Shown here piece after piece: positions 24,741 to 36,831 of a DNA stretch of 64,000 nt. The DNA comes from Acholoe squamosa (lineage: Eukaryota > Annelida > Polychaeta > Phyllodocida > Polynoidae): NCBI GenBank assembly GCA_949317995.1, contig OX439039.1:53248785-53312784 (forward strand). The letters run 5' to 3'. A model generated the notes under the pieces. It was not told the DNA's origin, ran no database searches, and saw only the letters and a list, made by a program, of their open reading frames with translations. Made by a program: the position numbers and the translations under genes. Every line of letters starts with the position of its first letter. The first letter of the stretch is position 1.

Positions 24741-25898
24741 CACAGCCAAAAATAACTTTCTTATTTAAAGAAATTATTTCTCATTTTAAGTAAAATTAAC
24801 TTAAAACAAGTTTGTCCGCCAGGTAACAAAATTTTACTTGAAATCTTGGTATGTCAAGCTTACTTGAATTAAGAAATACAATCTTAAGATATAAATTCTT
24901 GAATCGAGTAATTTATTCTCAAATCAGGATTCAATTTTCTAGAATATTTCTTAAAAGAAGTAGATAATTCTCATGGAAGAGGATTATTTCAAGATAAACT
25001 TACTCATACCTTTTCTTAATAAAAGTTATATTTTCTCATTTCCAATATTTAAAAAAAACATTAATTTCCTTGTTTGTAAAGTGGATATGATTTTTATCTA
25101 TTATGGAAATGCTTTAGATCGAATAGAAGGTTATCAGTATAGGTGACTCAGTGACAGAGGTTCATCAGATTACATGCAGCTCTTTGAAGCCACGTTTTCT
25201 TAAGTGAATAAGACCTTTATTCAAAGTCTTTGACTTAATGAAAGGCTATGGCACATCCCACCCTTACATTATCATATCATCTACGCAAAAGGTGTTTAGC
25301 TTCCTTTATGCCTTGAATTTCCCTCAATCAACTCTCAGACCAATGGACCTGATACTAAATTAATTTCAAATAAGTTTCCTTCAGTTTTCACTTTATCTTA
25401 CCACATCTAATATTTTAGGACCGAGTTTAAGCTAGGAATTTGTACTTTGTATTGCAAATAATTCACCATAACAGGTAGTGCTGGCACCTAGTGACAGACT
25501 AGATAATTTCCTCATTTTAAGAAAATAATACTTATCTGGTATGTTAGAAAATATTCCTTGGTCAATTTCTAACAAAATCGTAGTTCTACCTTTTACTGGA
25601 TGTAAGAAAACACTTCTAGTTTAATAAATCTCATATTAAGAAATTAGACTTTCTTGTTTTAAGATATAAGATAAATAATGTTACCTGGTGGACAAAACTA
25701 CCAATTTTGAGAAATTTTCTTAAGAAAAATAATCTTGAAAACTCAAATCAAGAAGGCAGCTCAAGATTTGTTCTAAACTTGATTTTTCTTAAAGACAAGA
25801 TGACTGATGAATCTTATAACCAGAATTTTTCTCATAACTAGAAAAGATTTCTTATATCAAGTTTATTTTCTTGGATAAGAAAATTATTTTTAGCTGTG
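24741..25898. mobile_element. Palindromic TA-flanked element (1158 bp)
   Basis: The ends are CACAGCCAAAAATAA on the left and TTATTTTTAGCTGTG on the right, with TA on both sides. The whole element is extremely AT-rich and made of words like TCTTAAG, AAGAAA, CTTGA and TCAAG in both orientations, so it is a long imperfect palindrome. TA duplication and CACAG ends fit a Tc1/mariner-type non-autonomous element. It sits directly against the 3' coding end of the LINE on its right, which suggests insertion into that LINE. Confidence 0.75.
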
Positions 25899-25907
25899 TA
25901 TCATCAG

Positions 25908-28063
25908 GCTTCCATCTAGTATGGTCTCATCTTTGGGTTTCTCGCTCTTCTTGTGCAGATCCTTGATCTTCTTGATACGAGCCTTGAATTGTGATTTCTG
26001 CTCGCTTTCCTGGTACCAGGTATCCAGGTGGTTCCACATCATTGAACCCCTGTATAACAGAGACCTTTTAAAAAGTCTCGCTTTGGACGCTTTACATTAA
26101 ATTTGATCTTGCCAAAGGATCTTGTATTGCGGTCACCAGTTGTGTCCTTCACATACACTCCTAACTTGGAATATTTGTACATACATACTAATAGAACCTC
26201 ATCGCGTCTTTTCTCTAATTTCTCAACACCGCACGATTCGTGTAGCTCATTGACAGACATAACTCGTATTTTTGTCCTCATGCAAATACGCAGACCCCTA
26301 TTCTGTTATCGCTGTAATTTGGCTGTGAGAGTATAATTAGCACCTGAATGCAAGAAGCAGGCATAATCAAATTGGCTTTGTATCATACTCTTATACACCA
26401 GAACGGCAGCATTCTTAGTCAAATCACACCGCAACTTTGCAAACTTGAATAATTTGTGATTTACCTTTCTAATGAGGTCATTTATTGCAGGTGTCAGGCT
26501 CATACTCTCGTCAAGTTTTACTCCTAAGTATGGGTAATGGGATACACGCTCGAGTGGAAGCCCTCTAATGGTTGGGGGATTAGTGATGACTACCTTCATT
26601 TTCTCTTTACTTCCACTAAGCATGAACTTCGTTTTTGTTGTGTTGATTGTCAGGCGCAGTTGCAAACATTCACTTAGAACTAGGTCTAGTTCCTTCTGTA
26701 GTGCAGCTACCGCTAGTTGCGGGTTCTTGTCACTAGTGAAGAAGACTAGGTCATCTGCATACAGAATACTCTGACGTTGTGTTAGCTTGCTGGCTATACT
26801 ATCAATATAGTAAATAAATAGTAGCGGGCCTAGTACAGACCTTTGAGGAACGCCGAATCCTATAGGGGCCAGTCCCGACTCACAGTCTCCTACTCTGATT
26901 TTCTGATACCTATTGCTTAGGTAGCTAGCCACCCAGTCATAGGTACTTTTGTCTAGTTTCAATTTTTTCAACTTGTCTAGCAGGTACACGTGATTTAAAG
27001 AGTCGAACGCTTTCTTCAAGTCGACATAACATAGTGCCGTCACAAGCCCATTATCTCGATTGGTATATAGGTATGTAACTAGTTTGAAGATAGCATCCCT
27101 GGTGCCACGCCCCTGTTGATAGCCATACTGTGTGTCAGAGATAGCCCCCATCGTCTTCATGCGCTCAACTAAGTGTACATGCATAAGTTTTTCAGCTACT
27201 TTTGATGCTACAGAAAGAAGTGATATCGGACGCCAGTTGCTGACATCCTGTAGATCACCTCCTTTTGGGATTGGTGTCACTCTGGCCGTTTTCCAGTCAT
27301 CAGGGAAGATACCCTTCTCAAATGACAAGTTTAACAATTTGGTAAAATGAATCAGCGCTTTTTGGAGAAATTCTCTCAAAAATTTAGCACTCACATGATC
27401 CATCCCAGATGTTTTGTTGGGGTCATTGTCATCAATTATGTACCAAACCTCGTCAGGCAGTACACTCAGCCGTTCATGTAAATCACCATCGTCACCAGTT
27501 GGATTATACTCTATATCGAGGTCAGCTAATTGCTGTCCGTCTGCAGTGATCTTATTATATAGAGCCTCCCCAATACTGGCAAAATAGTCATTCATGAATT
27601 CGACAGATTCCAAGTCTGATTTTAGAATGCCATCATAATCACGCAGCTTTGGAGGAATTATTTCCCCCTGTGGCTTTATAATGCCATTCAACACACGCCA
27701 AAACGATTTGGGATTTTTATCATTTTCTTCAAGTGCATCAATGCTTGCTTTCGACTTTGCATATTTGGATTTACGAGATATTTGACACTGCACTCCTTTT
27801 GCCTGAAGTAGTTTGTCACGGTTTTTACTCCTGAAAAACTCATTCATGAGACCATCTCTTTTCTCACTTAACCTCAGGATTTCTGGGATCACCCAATCTT
27901 TCCCCTTGTCCTTATAACACTTAGATTCCAGTGGGCAGAACAGGTCAAGGTATTCCTCCATACAGGATTTTAGGCATAACCATGCTTCATTAAAATCTCC
28001 ACCTTCCCATATGGGATCCCAATCCCAGAAATCAATCCAATCTTGAAAATCAGAGCTGGACAA
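25908..28063 (-). pseudogene. Non-LTR retrotransposon (LINE) reverse transcriptase, 5'-truncated and broken
   Basis: Minus-strand ORF2 remnant. From 28063 to 26309 there are 585 codons: a linker, then the reverse transcriptase domain with NWRPISLLSV, the A-motif YVDLKKAFDS, the region GVPQRSVLGPLLFI (usually GVPQGS; the Gly is Arg here) and the catalytic YADDLV. A TAA stop at 26306-26308 interrupts LQR-QNRGLRIC in the same frame; reading resumes to about 26040, and a frameshift follows before the C-terminal MWNHLDTWYQ-type tail down to about 25920. The endonuclease domain and 5' part are absent, as in a truncated LINE copy. The clade looks jockey/CR1/Rex-like from the motifs; this is not resolved. 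Not an active element. Confidence 0.9.
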
Positions 28064-28167
28064 AGTATACTAGGTTGAATTATACCTCAATATACTACCA
28101 CCATCATGACTCTATTCATTTACCATTGCTGTTTTACAAAGTAAGACTTTAACACCCTCAACGCATA

Positions 28168-28407
28168 AGGTCGAATCCCACATGGCGAAAAATGGCTGAA
28201 ATATCTCTGATTTTGTCCCTTGCGTTGTATGGCCCTTGTTGAGGCCATAAAACGCAAGGACTACTGCAAACTTGTCCCTAAATCACTGTGGGATTCGGAA
28301 TGAGATGGTCAATCCTTGCATTTTATGGCCCTTGTGGGGGCCATAAAACGCAAGGGACAAAATCACAGAGATATTTCAGCCATTTTTCGCCATGTGGGAT
28401 TCGACCT
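28168..28407. mobile_element. AGGTCGAATCCC TIR element with ATA target duplication
   Basis: A 240-bp copy, near in length and content to the one at 21717, with ATA on both sides (28165-28167 and 28408-28410). Interior words TTGCGTTGTATGGCC and TTTTATGGCC are arranged as inverted repeats. It lies about 100 bp beyond the 5' end of the LINE. Confidence 0.9.
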
Positions 28408-28484
28408 ATAATAATCAATCGCCAGAAATCACCAGAACGAACATGTAGATAGGACCATTATCAACGTTTTCATAGCAATCCCCA

Positions 28485-28706
28485 CCCAGCAAATTGTCGT
28501 GAGTCCTCGTCAACCTGTGTGAAGTGGCTCACACATGTCGCTAGATGGAACACGACGTCGTTATAGCACAAGATCACCAGGAATAGCAATTGCTATGCCA
28601 CGTGAGTCTAACACACAGTGGCGAAAGATGACGGATTGAGTTATCACTCATAAAGGAGTCACCATTGATGACCAATCATGGCGACAGATGACGACAATTT
28701 GCTGGG
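28485..28706. mobile_element. CCCAGCAAATTGTCGT TIR element (222 bp)
   Basis: The perfect 16-bp inverted ends are CCCAGCAAATTGTCGT and ACGACAATTTGCTGGG, with CA on both sides. No coding content. It shares the CCCAGCAAAT terminus with the large element at 41766-43730, so the two may use the same transposase. Confidence 0.8.
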
Positions 28707-30995
28707 CAGCTAAATACCAGTCGGTCGCCTAATTACATTGGAAGATTAAATGCGGAACAGGATGATGTGTTTCCTTTCCTCTTTATGGAAACATAAATTT
28801 CTGTTTCCCATTTAGCTGGAAACCTACGACAATCCTGACGTCCAAAAGCTCTATTCTTTTAATTTTAGTTTTAATTTCAGTTTGAGTTAAGCAAAAGCTA
28901 AGTAATGTAATTGGGTAAATATTGCTGGATTCCTGTTACAAGTGTTTATGGCAGTGGGCCTATGGCGTTTTTCGCCCACTCTCAACATGTGTCACACGTC
29001 ATTTGCAGCTATCCACAATACTACATTCATCTCAAAAGCTAAGCTGTTATTCCTGCCTTATTGTGAGACACTAAGTCGTAATCGTGTCCTTTCTGCGCCA
29101 CTCCACTGAACATACATGCAGTTGGGCGCTAATCTCCCTGCAGACCCCTCACTCTAAGGTGTCCCTCAGGGGTATATTTCAAAAGTGTCCGATTTGACAC
29201 TTTGTTAAAAAAAACTATCAAAATCGTAAGGTTTGCACAATCATGATCGTACTTTTCAACAAGGCTACAAACTATCTACAACTATAGAATGAGTAGTGCT
29301 GTAGTACATTTTGTAGGCATATTCTTTTACAATCACCTTCTACAATTTTATTTGTACAAGATAGTTGGTGATCGGCTAGAGGGCTTCCCCACTACTAGAA
29401 TCTGAAAGTGGTGGTCGTAGGGCCATTTGGTGATCATTAGTCTTTCCGAAACATACCACTGGAGGCCATCTCTTAAGGCACTTAAGACCCCTGACGCTAG
29501 CAAAAACCTAAAATTGTCAATAAGGTCACTATTATATGTTCTAGTCATTGTGACATACATTATTGTCTGTAGTGTACTCTACCATATCCTATGTCCATGA
29601 TATATGTATAAAGTGACTTTTTAAAAGGAGAAATTACTGACGACAGTATGTAATGTCTCTCAAGTAAGATAACCAAAATTGATTGTCAGTGAATTTTCAG
29701 ATTGTCAGTTATATTGAAATAGGCCCCAGGCATACATATAAGGGGAACTTTGTAGCGCTCGGACACCTAGCAAGTGTGGCAGACATACGCTAATGGAAAT
29801 AGTATTTTCGCGTAGTTGATGAAAGGTGGGCATACTGCCAACTTTAGAGATTGGCAAGAGATTGGCACACTGATACACTATTGTCCGTGACGGTGCCGAC
29901 CAATGCCATCGTTGGCCCAACGTGTCCTTTAGCTCTGGATAACGTTTGAGATACAATCTCCGTCACAAGATTATTAATATTTGGATCACTAACGAAAAAA
30001 AAAAAAAAAAAGGTTTATGTACATAGCTCTTTGACGCCGGCCTTGTTTGGTAGCCATATTATAGTTCCTCAACCGGGACTCATGACTCTATTCGCCCGGA
30101 AGTGAACAGAGAGTGGATCCCCTTGACCCAAACAGAGTGGCCTATCCTGTTGAAATTACCTTCCTTGAACATCGTGGCCTTTCCATCCTCAATTCATTGG
30201 CCCCGTCCCATGTATACACGGTCCCTCCTTCAACTTTGACTCATCAAGCACAAAACCTTTTACTTAGGGCATGTGCATTTAGTATCTTTGACTAGGACTA
30301 AATTGCTATCAATTATTGAAAAAGAAATGAGGTAAAGAGCATTATACTAAAAAGAAAGCACTCAATTGGCCAAAGAATAAACAAGCTGATATTTCAGGGA
30401 TGACATCTCTTGTCGTTTCTTGATCTCACACCGCCGCCCCCCCCCTCCAACTTTCCCGAGTGATATTGGTTTACATCACATAATGGCCCTCGTCCGCCCC
30501 CTCCCTCTTCCCACATAATCATATTTATGGTTTTCAATTAGGCTGGAAACCTACCCTTGAATTCCGCTCCCGCTACTCTCCCACTACATATGGGGCAGGT
30601 GGAAGCCTTGGCCAACTTGTTGGAAACTGTTGGATGTGCATGAGTGAGCACACTCTCCCAGCAGATATTATCATTGATAGGTTATCTGAATATGTGGGGG
30701 AGAGTGTGGAATGAGAATGAGACAGACAGAGTGCAGAATAAATATCCACTAATCACCCCCAATTAAGGGATTAGGATAAAAATCTCTTTGATATAACAAG
30801 ATTATATTTCTGTAATCCTCCCTCTCCCTGTCTGTGACCTGACCTTGACACAGGAGGAAGTAAGGGGAGAGGGGTTGGGAGGTGGAGCCCTATGCCTGCG
30901 GTAGTTATACAGACCGCAGATGCCCAGCCTAGTTTTCAATACCACCCCCCCACTCCGATATCTGTGCTGCCCCCCCGCCTACCTGCCATACGGTG
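28707..30995. other. Non-coding stretch
   Basis: No gene supported; it contains an A run near 29996-30011 and C-rich tracts near 30436 and 30945. Open frames of up to 83 codons lack motifs and splice-site support. Confidence 0.45.
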
Positions 30996-30998
30996 GAC

Positions 30999-31270
30999 AC
31001 TCGAGGCGTTTGGTGTACAGTTTTCTGACTAGATCCAGTGCATTATGGGTAGGGTTGTCCTCGAACGCTAACTACACCACCTTAGCTTGTTCCCTCCACC
31101 CCCTTCCCCCCCAGCCAGGTCTAGCTAGGTACCAGTCCCTAACTATGATTGGGAGGATAGTAAGTTGACTCAGGGATTAACCTTGACCCACATGGGTAGG
31201 ACCAATAGGAGATGGCCTTACAAACTAGCATTGATCCCTCGGCCGTACTCCGAACACCTCGAGACTGTTG
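30999..31270. repeat. Solo arm homologous to the TIR of the 46.4-48.2 kb element
   Basis: This stretch follows 46379-46645 closely: a GGCGTT start, TTTTCT-A, GTGCATTATGGGTAGGG, CGAACGCTAACTACACCACC, then TAGGTACCAGTCC, and CATTGATCCCTCGGCC near the end. No inverted partner was found downstream. It is followed by a different tandem array instead of the palindrome array. Confidence 0.75.
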
Positions 31271-31289
31271 TGTCTGGCCCATTGTGCCT

Positions 31290-31425
31290 TGGACAGCATG
31301 TATGCTGTGGGCTTGTATGAAGCCTGCTTGGATCAGATATACTGTATAGGGGCCTGCTTGGTCTAGACAGACTGTACCTTACAAGGGTATGTAGAGGTCT
31401 GCCTGGATTGAATAGACTATTATGT
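31290..31425. repeat. Minisatellite block related to the 36-38 kb array
   Basis: About three degenerate units with CCTGCTTGG, ACAGACTGTA and a TATAGGGGCC or TACAAGGG link. They resemble the CCTCCCTGTATTGGACAGAC units at 36.0-38.0 kb. Confidence 0.6.
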
Positions 31426-31516
31426 GACACGATCTGCGAAAAGGGCCCTTAGTAAAGAGGGAATAAGCGCCCCTTTCCCAGTACATATGATGGGCCTGTG
31501 CGGAGAAGTGCCTTAA

Positions 31517-32521
31517 AGGTATATTCCACCATTTATTCCATTGTCACCTGGTGGCCAAAAATTGAAACTACCTAATTTTATCTAAACTCATGATATATGC
31601 TTATTTTCCTTTTGTATATTCCCTAACTCATCATTATTAAGCTGTTGAATGGAGACTTTTGCATTTTCCCACCATAGCACCAAGATTCACTACCGGCCAA
31701 CTTCATCGATTTCTGTAGTTGAGGAAAAGGAATTTCTTTTTCATAAATCTGTAGCTTCCAGATTATGCCAGTAACCCTTCAATTCTTTGCTCATAAAATG
31801 TTCATAATGATTGTATCTTAATTTCTATAAAGTCTGGTGAACAAATTCATGACAGTTTCTTTCCTGTAGTGAGAAATGTGAGAAATTACAATACTTTTCA
31901 TTTTCACTTTTTTCTTTGAATTACTGATGGCTCTTTTGTTTGTCCAATGACTACCTGTTTTTATTGCTTGATCATGGTAAGGATGATGTCTACTAGAACA
32001 ATGAGAAGATTGATTAAGATATCACTAGTAGATTTTTCAATATTTAGGAAAATGTTAGAAAATGGGGGTTTCTCCCATAAGCGTCAATAGTTAAGGACTC
32101 TCCATCTTCAGATGTCAATAAATCTTAAACTAGTCAATGAACCATGTTTTTTTATTGCTTCACCCATCTCATTATACATAAATCTAACATACAGTCAGTC
32201 GTCAGTCGTTTCTGAAACCTCCCCAGCCGGGAGGGTGATGTGGGCATGGGCAGTGGGGCTCTAAACATATGGGTCATAGAAAATAAGAGAGGACATGTAG
32301 AAAAAATACAGCCAATTGAGTAAAAGAAATAACTCCTTTATGAAAGATAAAAAGATTTGTAAACCAGGGGTCAGAAGTAGGAGGCCTCAATTGGACCCTT
32401 ATCTTATCTCTTATCCCTGATCTTCTCAAAACCTCTCCCGACTGACCACTGACTGCATAATCCCAAGTGATTTGGAGAAACTGATGGTAGTTTAGGATTT
32501 ACCGAATAGTGGAATATACCT
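31517..32521. mobile_element. TTAA-flanked TIR element (1005 bp)
   Basis: The ends are AGGTATATTCCAC and GTGGAATATACCT, with TTAA on both sides (31513-31516 and 32522-32525). A TTAA duplication is the hallmark of piggyBac and some Kolobok-type transposases. The interior has no open frame of note, so this is a non-autonomous element. Confidence 0.85.
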
Positions 32522-32644
32522 TTAATGGAACAGACTGGGTGTTAGGGAGTGATCATTTTCTTTATGACATGGCACAATATTTGTCCTTCCAATCAAAGTG
32601 GCTGAAAATCATGTAAATAGCCCCTTATATCTAAAACTTCAAGG

Positions 32645-33185
32645 TGTCCATAAAAAAATGTACTGTCCACAGACTATTTTTACAGAGTGTCCATAAAATA
32701 AATATTGTCCACAACCAACAACATCATGGTATCCACAAAATACACTCTGTCCACAATCTATCATCACAAAGTATCCACGAAAAATGGTTTGTCCACATAC
32801 CTTTGTCACAAAATGTCTAAAACACTATTAGTCTACAAGATTTTACCACAGAGCATCCACAAAAACCACATTGTCCACATTCAACTTTAGCAAGGTGTCC
32901 ACAAATTATAAATTGTCCACAATCTATCAACCCAAATTGTCCACAAAACACATTTTGATCACAAAGTATTCACAAAACACATTTTTTCCACAGTGCATGA
33001 TAACAAAGTGTCCACAAAATACATTTTGTCCACCAAATATATTAACAAAGTGCCTACAAATTACATTTTGTTCACAAGGTACAGTTTGTCTATATGGACA
33101 CATTGTGATAGTTTGTGTGGAGATATTATGTGCTCTGTGGATATCTGGTAACACATTCTGTGAACATATTATGACAGAAAACCTC
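32645..33185. mobile_element. GTGGACA foldback element, copy 1
   Basis: The left arm is about a dozen degenerate ~35-40-bp units of the form GTCCACAAAATACATTTTGT. Orientation flips near 33095 at the centre TGTCTATATGGACACATTGTG, and a short right arm of TGTGGA-type units follows. Frames of 112-134 codons that run through it on both strands simply translate the repeats. Confidence 0.8.
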
Positions 33186-33944
33186 AATATGATTACAACA
33201 CTTTGTAGGGCTAGACAGAAAGTTGTTTGTATGGTTTTGTGTGGCAAATGGGGTATTTTTAACATTACACTCTAGATCCCAATCTGGTATGCAGACAACC
33301 TGGCCTTGCCATGAAGGAAACGCTGTGTGGTAACTGAAGAATTTGATAAAAAAAATCCTAATAATCCTAAGTTTTTTATAAATTCTAAGTAAAATATCAT
33401 TCAGTACATAGAATTTCTTTTTTAATAATTGCTTTTCAGTGTAAACACACCTTTTCCAAGACGTATTACCCAGAATGCTAAGTAATTTTATCCTGATCAT
33501 CTACTACATATGCGAACCCTTGCTTCTCTAGTAATTCTCAGAGGCTGAGGAATTAAATGTGAATGTTGGTCATTTTGGGATCACTAGTGTGTGGGTGCTT
33601 TCTGAAAGTATTATTTTTTTCAGGGTCCTGAAGAGCTGGTTCCACTGATGCTGGTTGGGCAATTCTTTGCTCATTCAACAATTTTTATACAGCAAATGTA
33701 TAGAAAAGTATCCTTTGCCGACCTATAAATTTATTACACACTTATTGTTCATGAAAAATTGATTTTGTGGAATCTCCCCCTTATGACCCCTTAAAGAAAA
33801 TCATGCAGTATGAAATAAGCCCTGCAATGCCAGCTTGGCAACAATTAGATACATAATCAGGGTGGACTCACTGTTAAGAATAACCAAGTACCCACTATGT
33901 GTCCTTGGTGTACCTATAAATATCTGAAATACACCCCTTGTCAA

Positions 33945-34227
33945 CAGCAAACCATCACAAATTGTTCACATTCTTGCCAGGCACCACAGAGTGTTGACAT
34001 AAAAGAAATGTCCACAAAATGTTCTACAAAATGTCAACAGAGCACACATTTTCCACACAAACCATCACAAAGTGTCTATGTGGACACATTTTAGCCTGTG
34101 GACAAAATGTAATTTGTGGACACTTTGTGTATAATTATATCCTGTGGATAAGATGAATTTTGTGGACACTTTGTGACCATACACTGTGGACAAAATATGT
34201 TGTGTGGATACTTTGCGATTTAAAACT
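33945..34227. mobile_element. GTGGACA foldback element, copy 2 (left arm, centre, start of right arm)
   Basis: Units of the CCACAAAATGT type run to about 34078, where the centre TGTCTATGTGGACACATTTT flips the orientation. The right arm of TTGTGGACACTTTGTG units begins, is interrupted by the element at 34228-34738, and resumes at 34740-35055. Confidence 0.8.
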
Positions 34228-34738
34228 TCCCACTGGGCACATCAACATTGATTCAGCGTTGAAACGACGTTTGCAATGTTTGCATATCAACAGTTGATAA
34301 AGGCTTGAAATATAGTTGAATTTGAAAGTTGACACAACATAATCAAAATCAACTGTGATTCAACATCTAACCATCAGCGCTGATTCAACGTTTGTATTTC
34401 TATGTTGATTCAACATTGACACAACATTGATATGATGTTGAAACAACGTTGATATTTGTTAAGGCATTCTTTGTTGACATGTCAATGTTGAATCAACATT
34501 GAATCAACATTGAAATCAATATTGTTGATTCAACATTGACAAATTAATGTTGAGTCAACATTGAATTGAAAACAATATTTCAACATTGATATGTCAACTG
34601 TTGATTGGATGTTGAAATGGTGTTGGTTGACAACATTGAAATAGAATCATTGAAAAGGTGTTGAAGACAGGTTGATCAACATCATCAACATAATATCAGC
34701 AGGTTGTCAACGTTGATGCAACGTTCTGTGCCCACTGG
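34228..34738. mobile_element. CCCACTGGGCACA element full of GTTGATTCAAC words, nested in foldback arm
   Basis: The ends are CCCACTGGGCACA and TGTGCCCACTGGG. The 511-bp interior is made almost wholly of degenerate, self-complementary words such as TTGATTCAACATTGA and TCAATGTTGAATCAAC. It lies inside the right arm of the foldback element, so it is the younger of the two. Confidence 0.8.
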
Positions 34739-34739
34739 G

Positions 34740-35055
34740 AATTGTGGTCAAAATGTGTTTTGTGGACAATTTGAGATGATAGATTGTGGACAATTTGTTA
34801 TTTGTGGACACTTTGTTCAGGTTGAATATGGACAGTGTGGTTTTTGTGGATACTCTGTGGTAAAATCTTGTGGACTAAAAGTGTTTTTTGAAATTTCGTG
34901 ATGAAAGTATGTGGACAGAATGTGTTTTGTGAACACTTTGTGAAGATAGGTTGTGGACAGAGTGTGTTTTGTGGATACATTGTCATTGTTGGGTGTGGAC
35001 AAATTGTATCTTATGGACACTCTGTGAAAAAAGTCTGTGGACAGTACATTTTTTT
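34740..35055. mobile_element. GTGGACA foldback element, copy 2 (rest of right arm)
   Basis: Eight or so units of the TTGTGGACAATTTGT or GTGTTTTGTGGATACTCTGTG type, all in the orientation opposite to the left arm. Short fragments of the same family also occur near 35945-35985 and 44165-44215. Confidence 0.8.
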
Positions 35056-35487
35056 GGAGTTGCAAGCCGCATCAGCGACTGTAGCATCTCCATAATGTTT
35101 TCGTTTTTCTCCCTGTCACCTATGACACCTATGACGGCTAGCGTGCGACATCAAGAGGTCCTCGTAGTCACGTGGTACATGTTATCTAGTCACATGATCT
35201 AAGCATTAATCTCGATCCAGATAAGCAAGGCCATACAAACCATGATTACATACTCTAAACTTTAATAGAACTAGAAACAATTAAAGGGCTAAGGATACTG
35301 TCCCTACGCCGTAGAACTACTTTTGCCAAAACTATTAGTTTATAAAAATTGGATCGAGGCTATTTCCTCTGACAGTGACGCTCGCGAGTCTGCAGTACGA
35401 GGACTTCTTTAGAATCACGATTTGCGACCTATGACACCATTGGTGCCTCAGTGACGTCACCCGCAGTGGGGCCCTTGATCGGGGGTC

Positions 35488-35665
35488 CCCAATGTCCCAT
35501 GTCGATTTTAAGAAATGATCATGTCACTATGTCGATTTTAAGAAATGTCCATGTCACTGTGTCGGTTTTAAGAAAAGCTCATGTCCCCATGTCGATTTTA
35601 AGAAAGTGCCAATGTCCCATGTCACTAAGCTTAAGAATGCCCATGTCGCCATGTCGATTTTAGGG
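35488..35665. repeat. Tandem repeat of ~30 bp, six copies
   Basis: Units contain CATGTCGATTTTAAGAAAT and YCATGTCACT or a close variant. One frame translates to a repeated MSILR peptide, but the units carry no start context or splice sites, so a gene is not called. Confidence 0.8.
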
Positions 35666-36831
35666 GTCTAGGGCCCTCGCAGTGGCTAGCGATGTTGCTA
35701 CACAACATCACGAGCCATTGCGCTGCCTGCTTCTCCGGCAATTCATGCGGACGGTAACTAAGTAACATAGCGATTCTCCAAGGTAACGTGTCACGTGCAC
35801 ATGGATATCGTCTGGGTCACGGGTTTGCATTGCTATTGGTAGGGCTACGAGAGTGGCTAGCTCGGGGAGAGGAGTGGCAACTCCTATCCGTGGTCCGTGC
35901 CACATTTTTCTTGTTTTGGACACCTTGCGCTGGGACGTTGTCGACGTATTGTGAAAAAATGTGATGTGGACAATATGTGTCACGTGGCTAAAGTGAAGCA
36001 TATAGCTAACCCTCCTTGGACAGACTGTTTATCATAAGTCTGTGAACAGGCCACCTTGTACTGGATAGACTTGTGTTATAGGTCTGTGTGCAGGTCTCTT
36101 TGTATTGTACAGACTGTATGTTATAGGCCTGTGTACAAAACATAATTATATGGTATACGTCAGACCTTGTTATAGGTCTGTGTACAGGCCTCCCTGTACT
36201 AGATAGACTTGTGTTATAGGTTTGTGTGCAGGCCTCCCTGTATTGGATATTTCTGCAAAAAATATTTATATAAATTTGTAGGGGGATTACTGTTACTTAC
36301 CCACAGGCCAATATTGGGGGTTGTAAAGTGCTAATTTTAAGACTGGGCCATTTTTAGCCATTATTAACAACTATAATATATAGACATAGATATCCAAGCC
36401 AGAAGTCATTATGATCAGTGGTATTGATGTGGGATCAGCACAAACTCCTCTTGGCGCTCAAGGCAAATTGAGTTTTTTCCACTTCCATAGCCCACCAATA
36501 TGGGAAAATACAAAAATGACGTACTGTTGGATTTCCCTCATGCCAATAAGTAGAAGAACAGGCTCAAGAGAATAGATACCCATATTTCATCATAGTTTGG
36601 AAAATATTGGTCCTTGGAAATGGCTCAGATATAAGGCACAAAAAAGTGCTCTCACCCTGCTCACTTTGTTTGGCCATAAAATCTGAACCACATGCTATTG
36701 AGCTTAGATATTGTGCACAATTCCATTGTCTGAAGAAGGGCATTCAATTTTGAGGAGGTGTGGTAGGGACTGGTCAATGACATTTGGCAGAATGACTCGT
36801 GTGCAGGTCTCCCAGTATTGGACAGACAGTA

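Noticed and set aside
32871-33500. 112-134-codon frames on both strands
   Set aside because: Repeat translation of the GTGGACA foldback arms and flank; no family motif and equal support on both strands.
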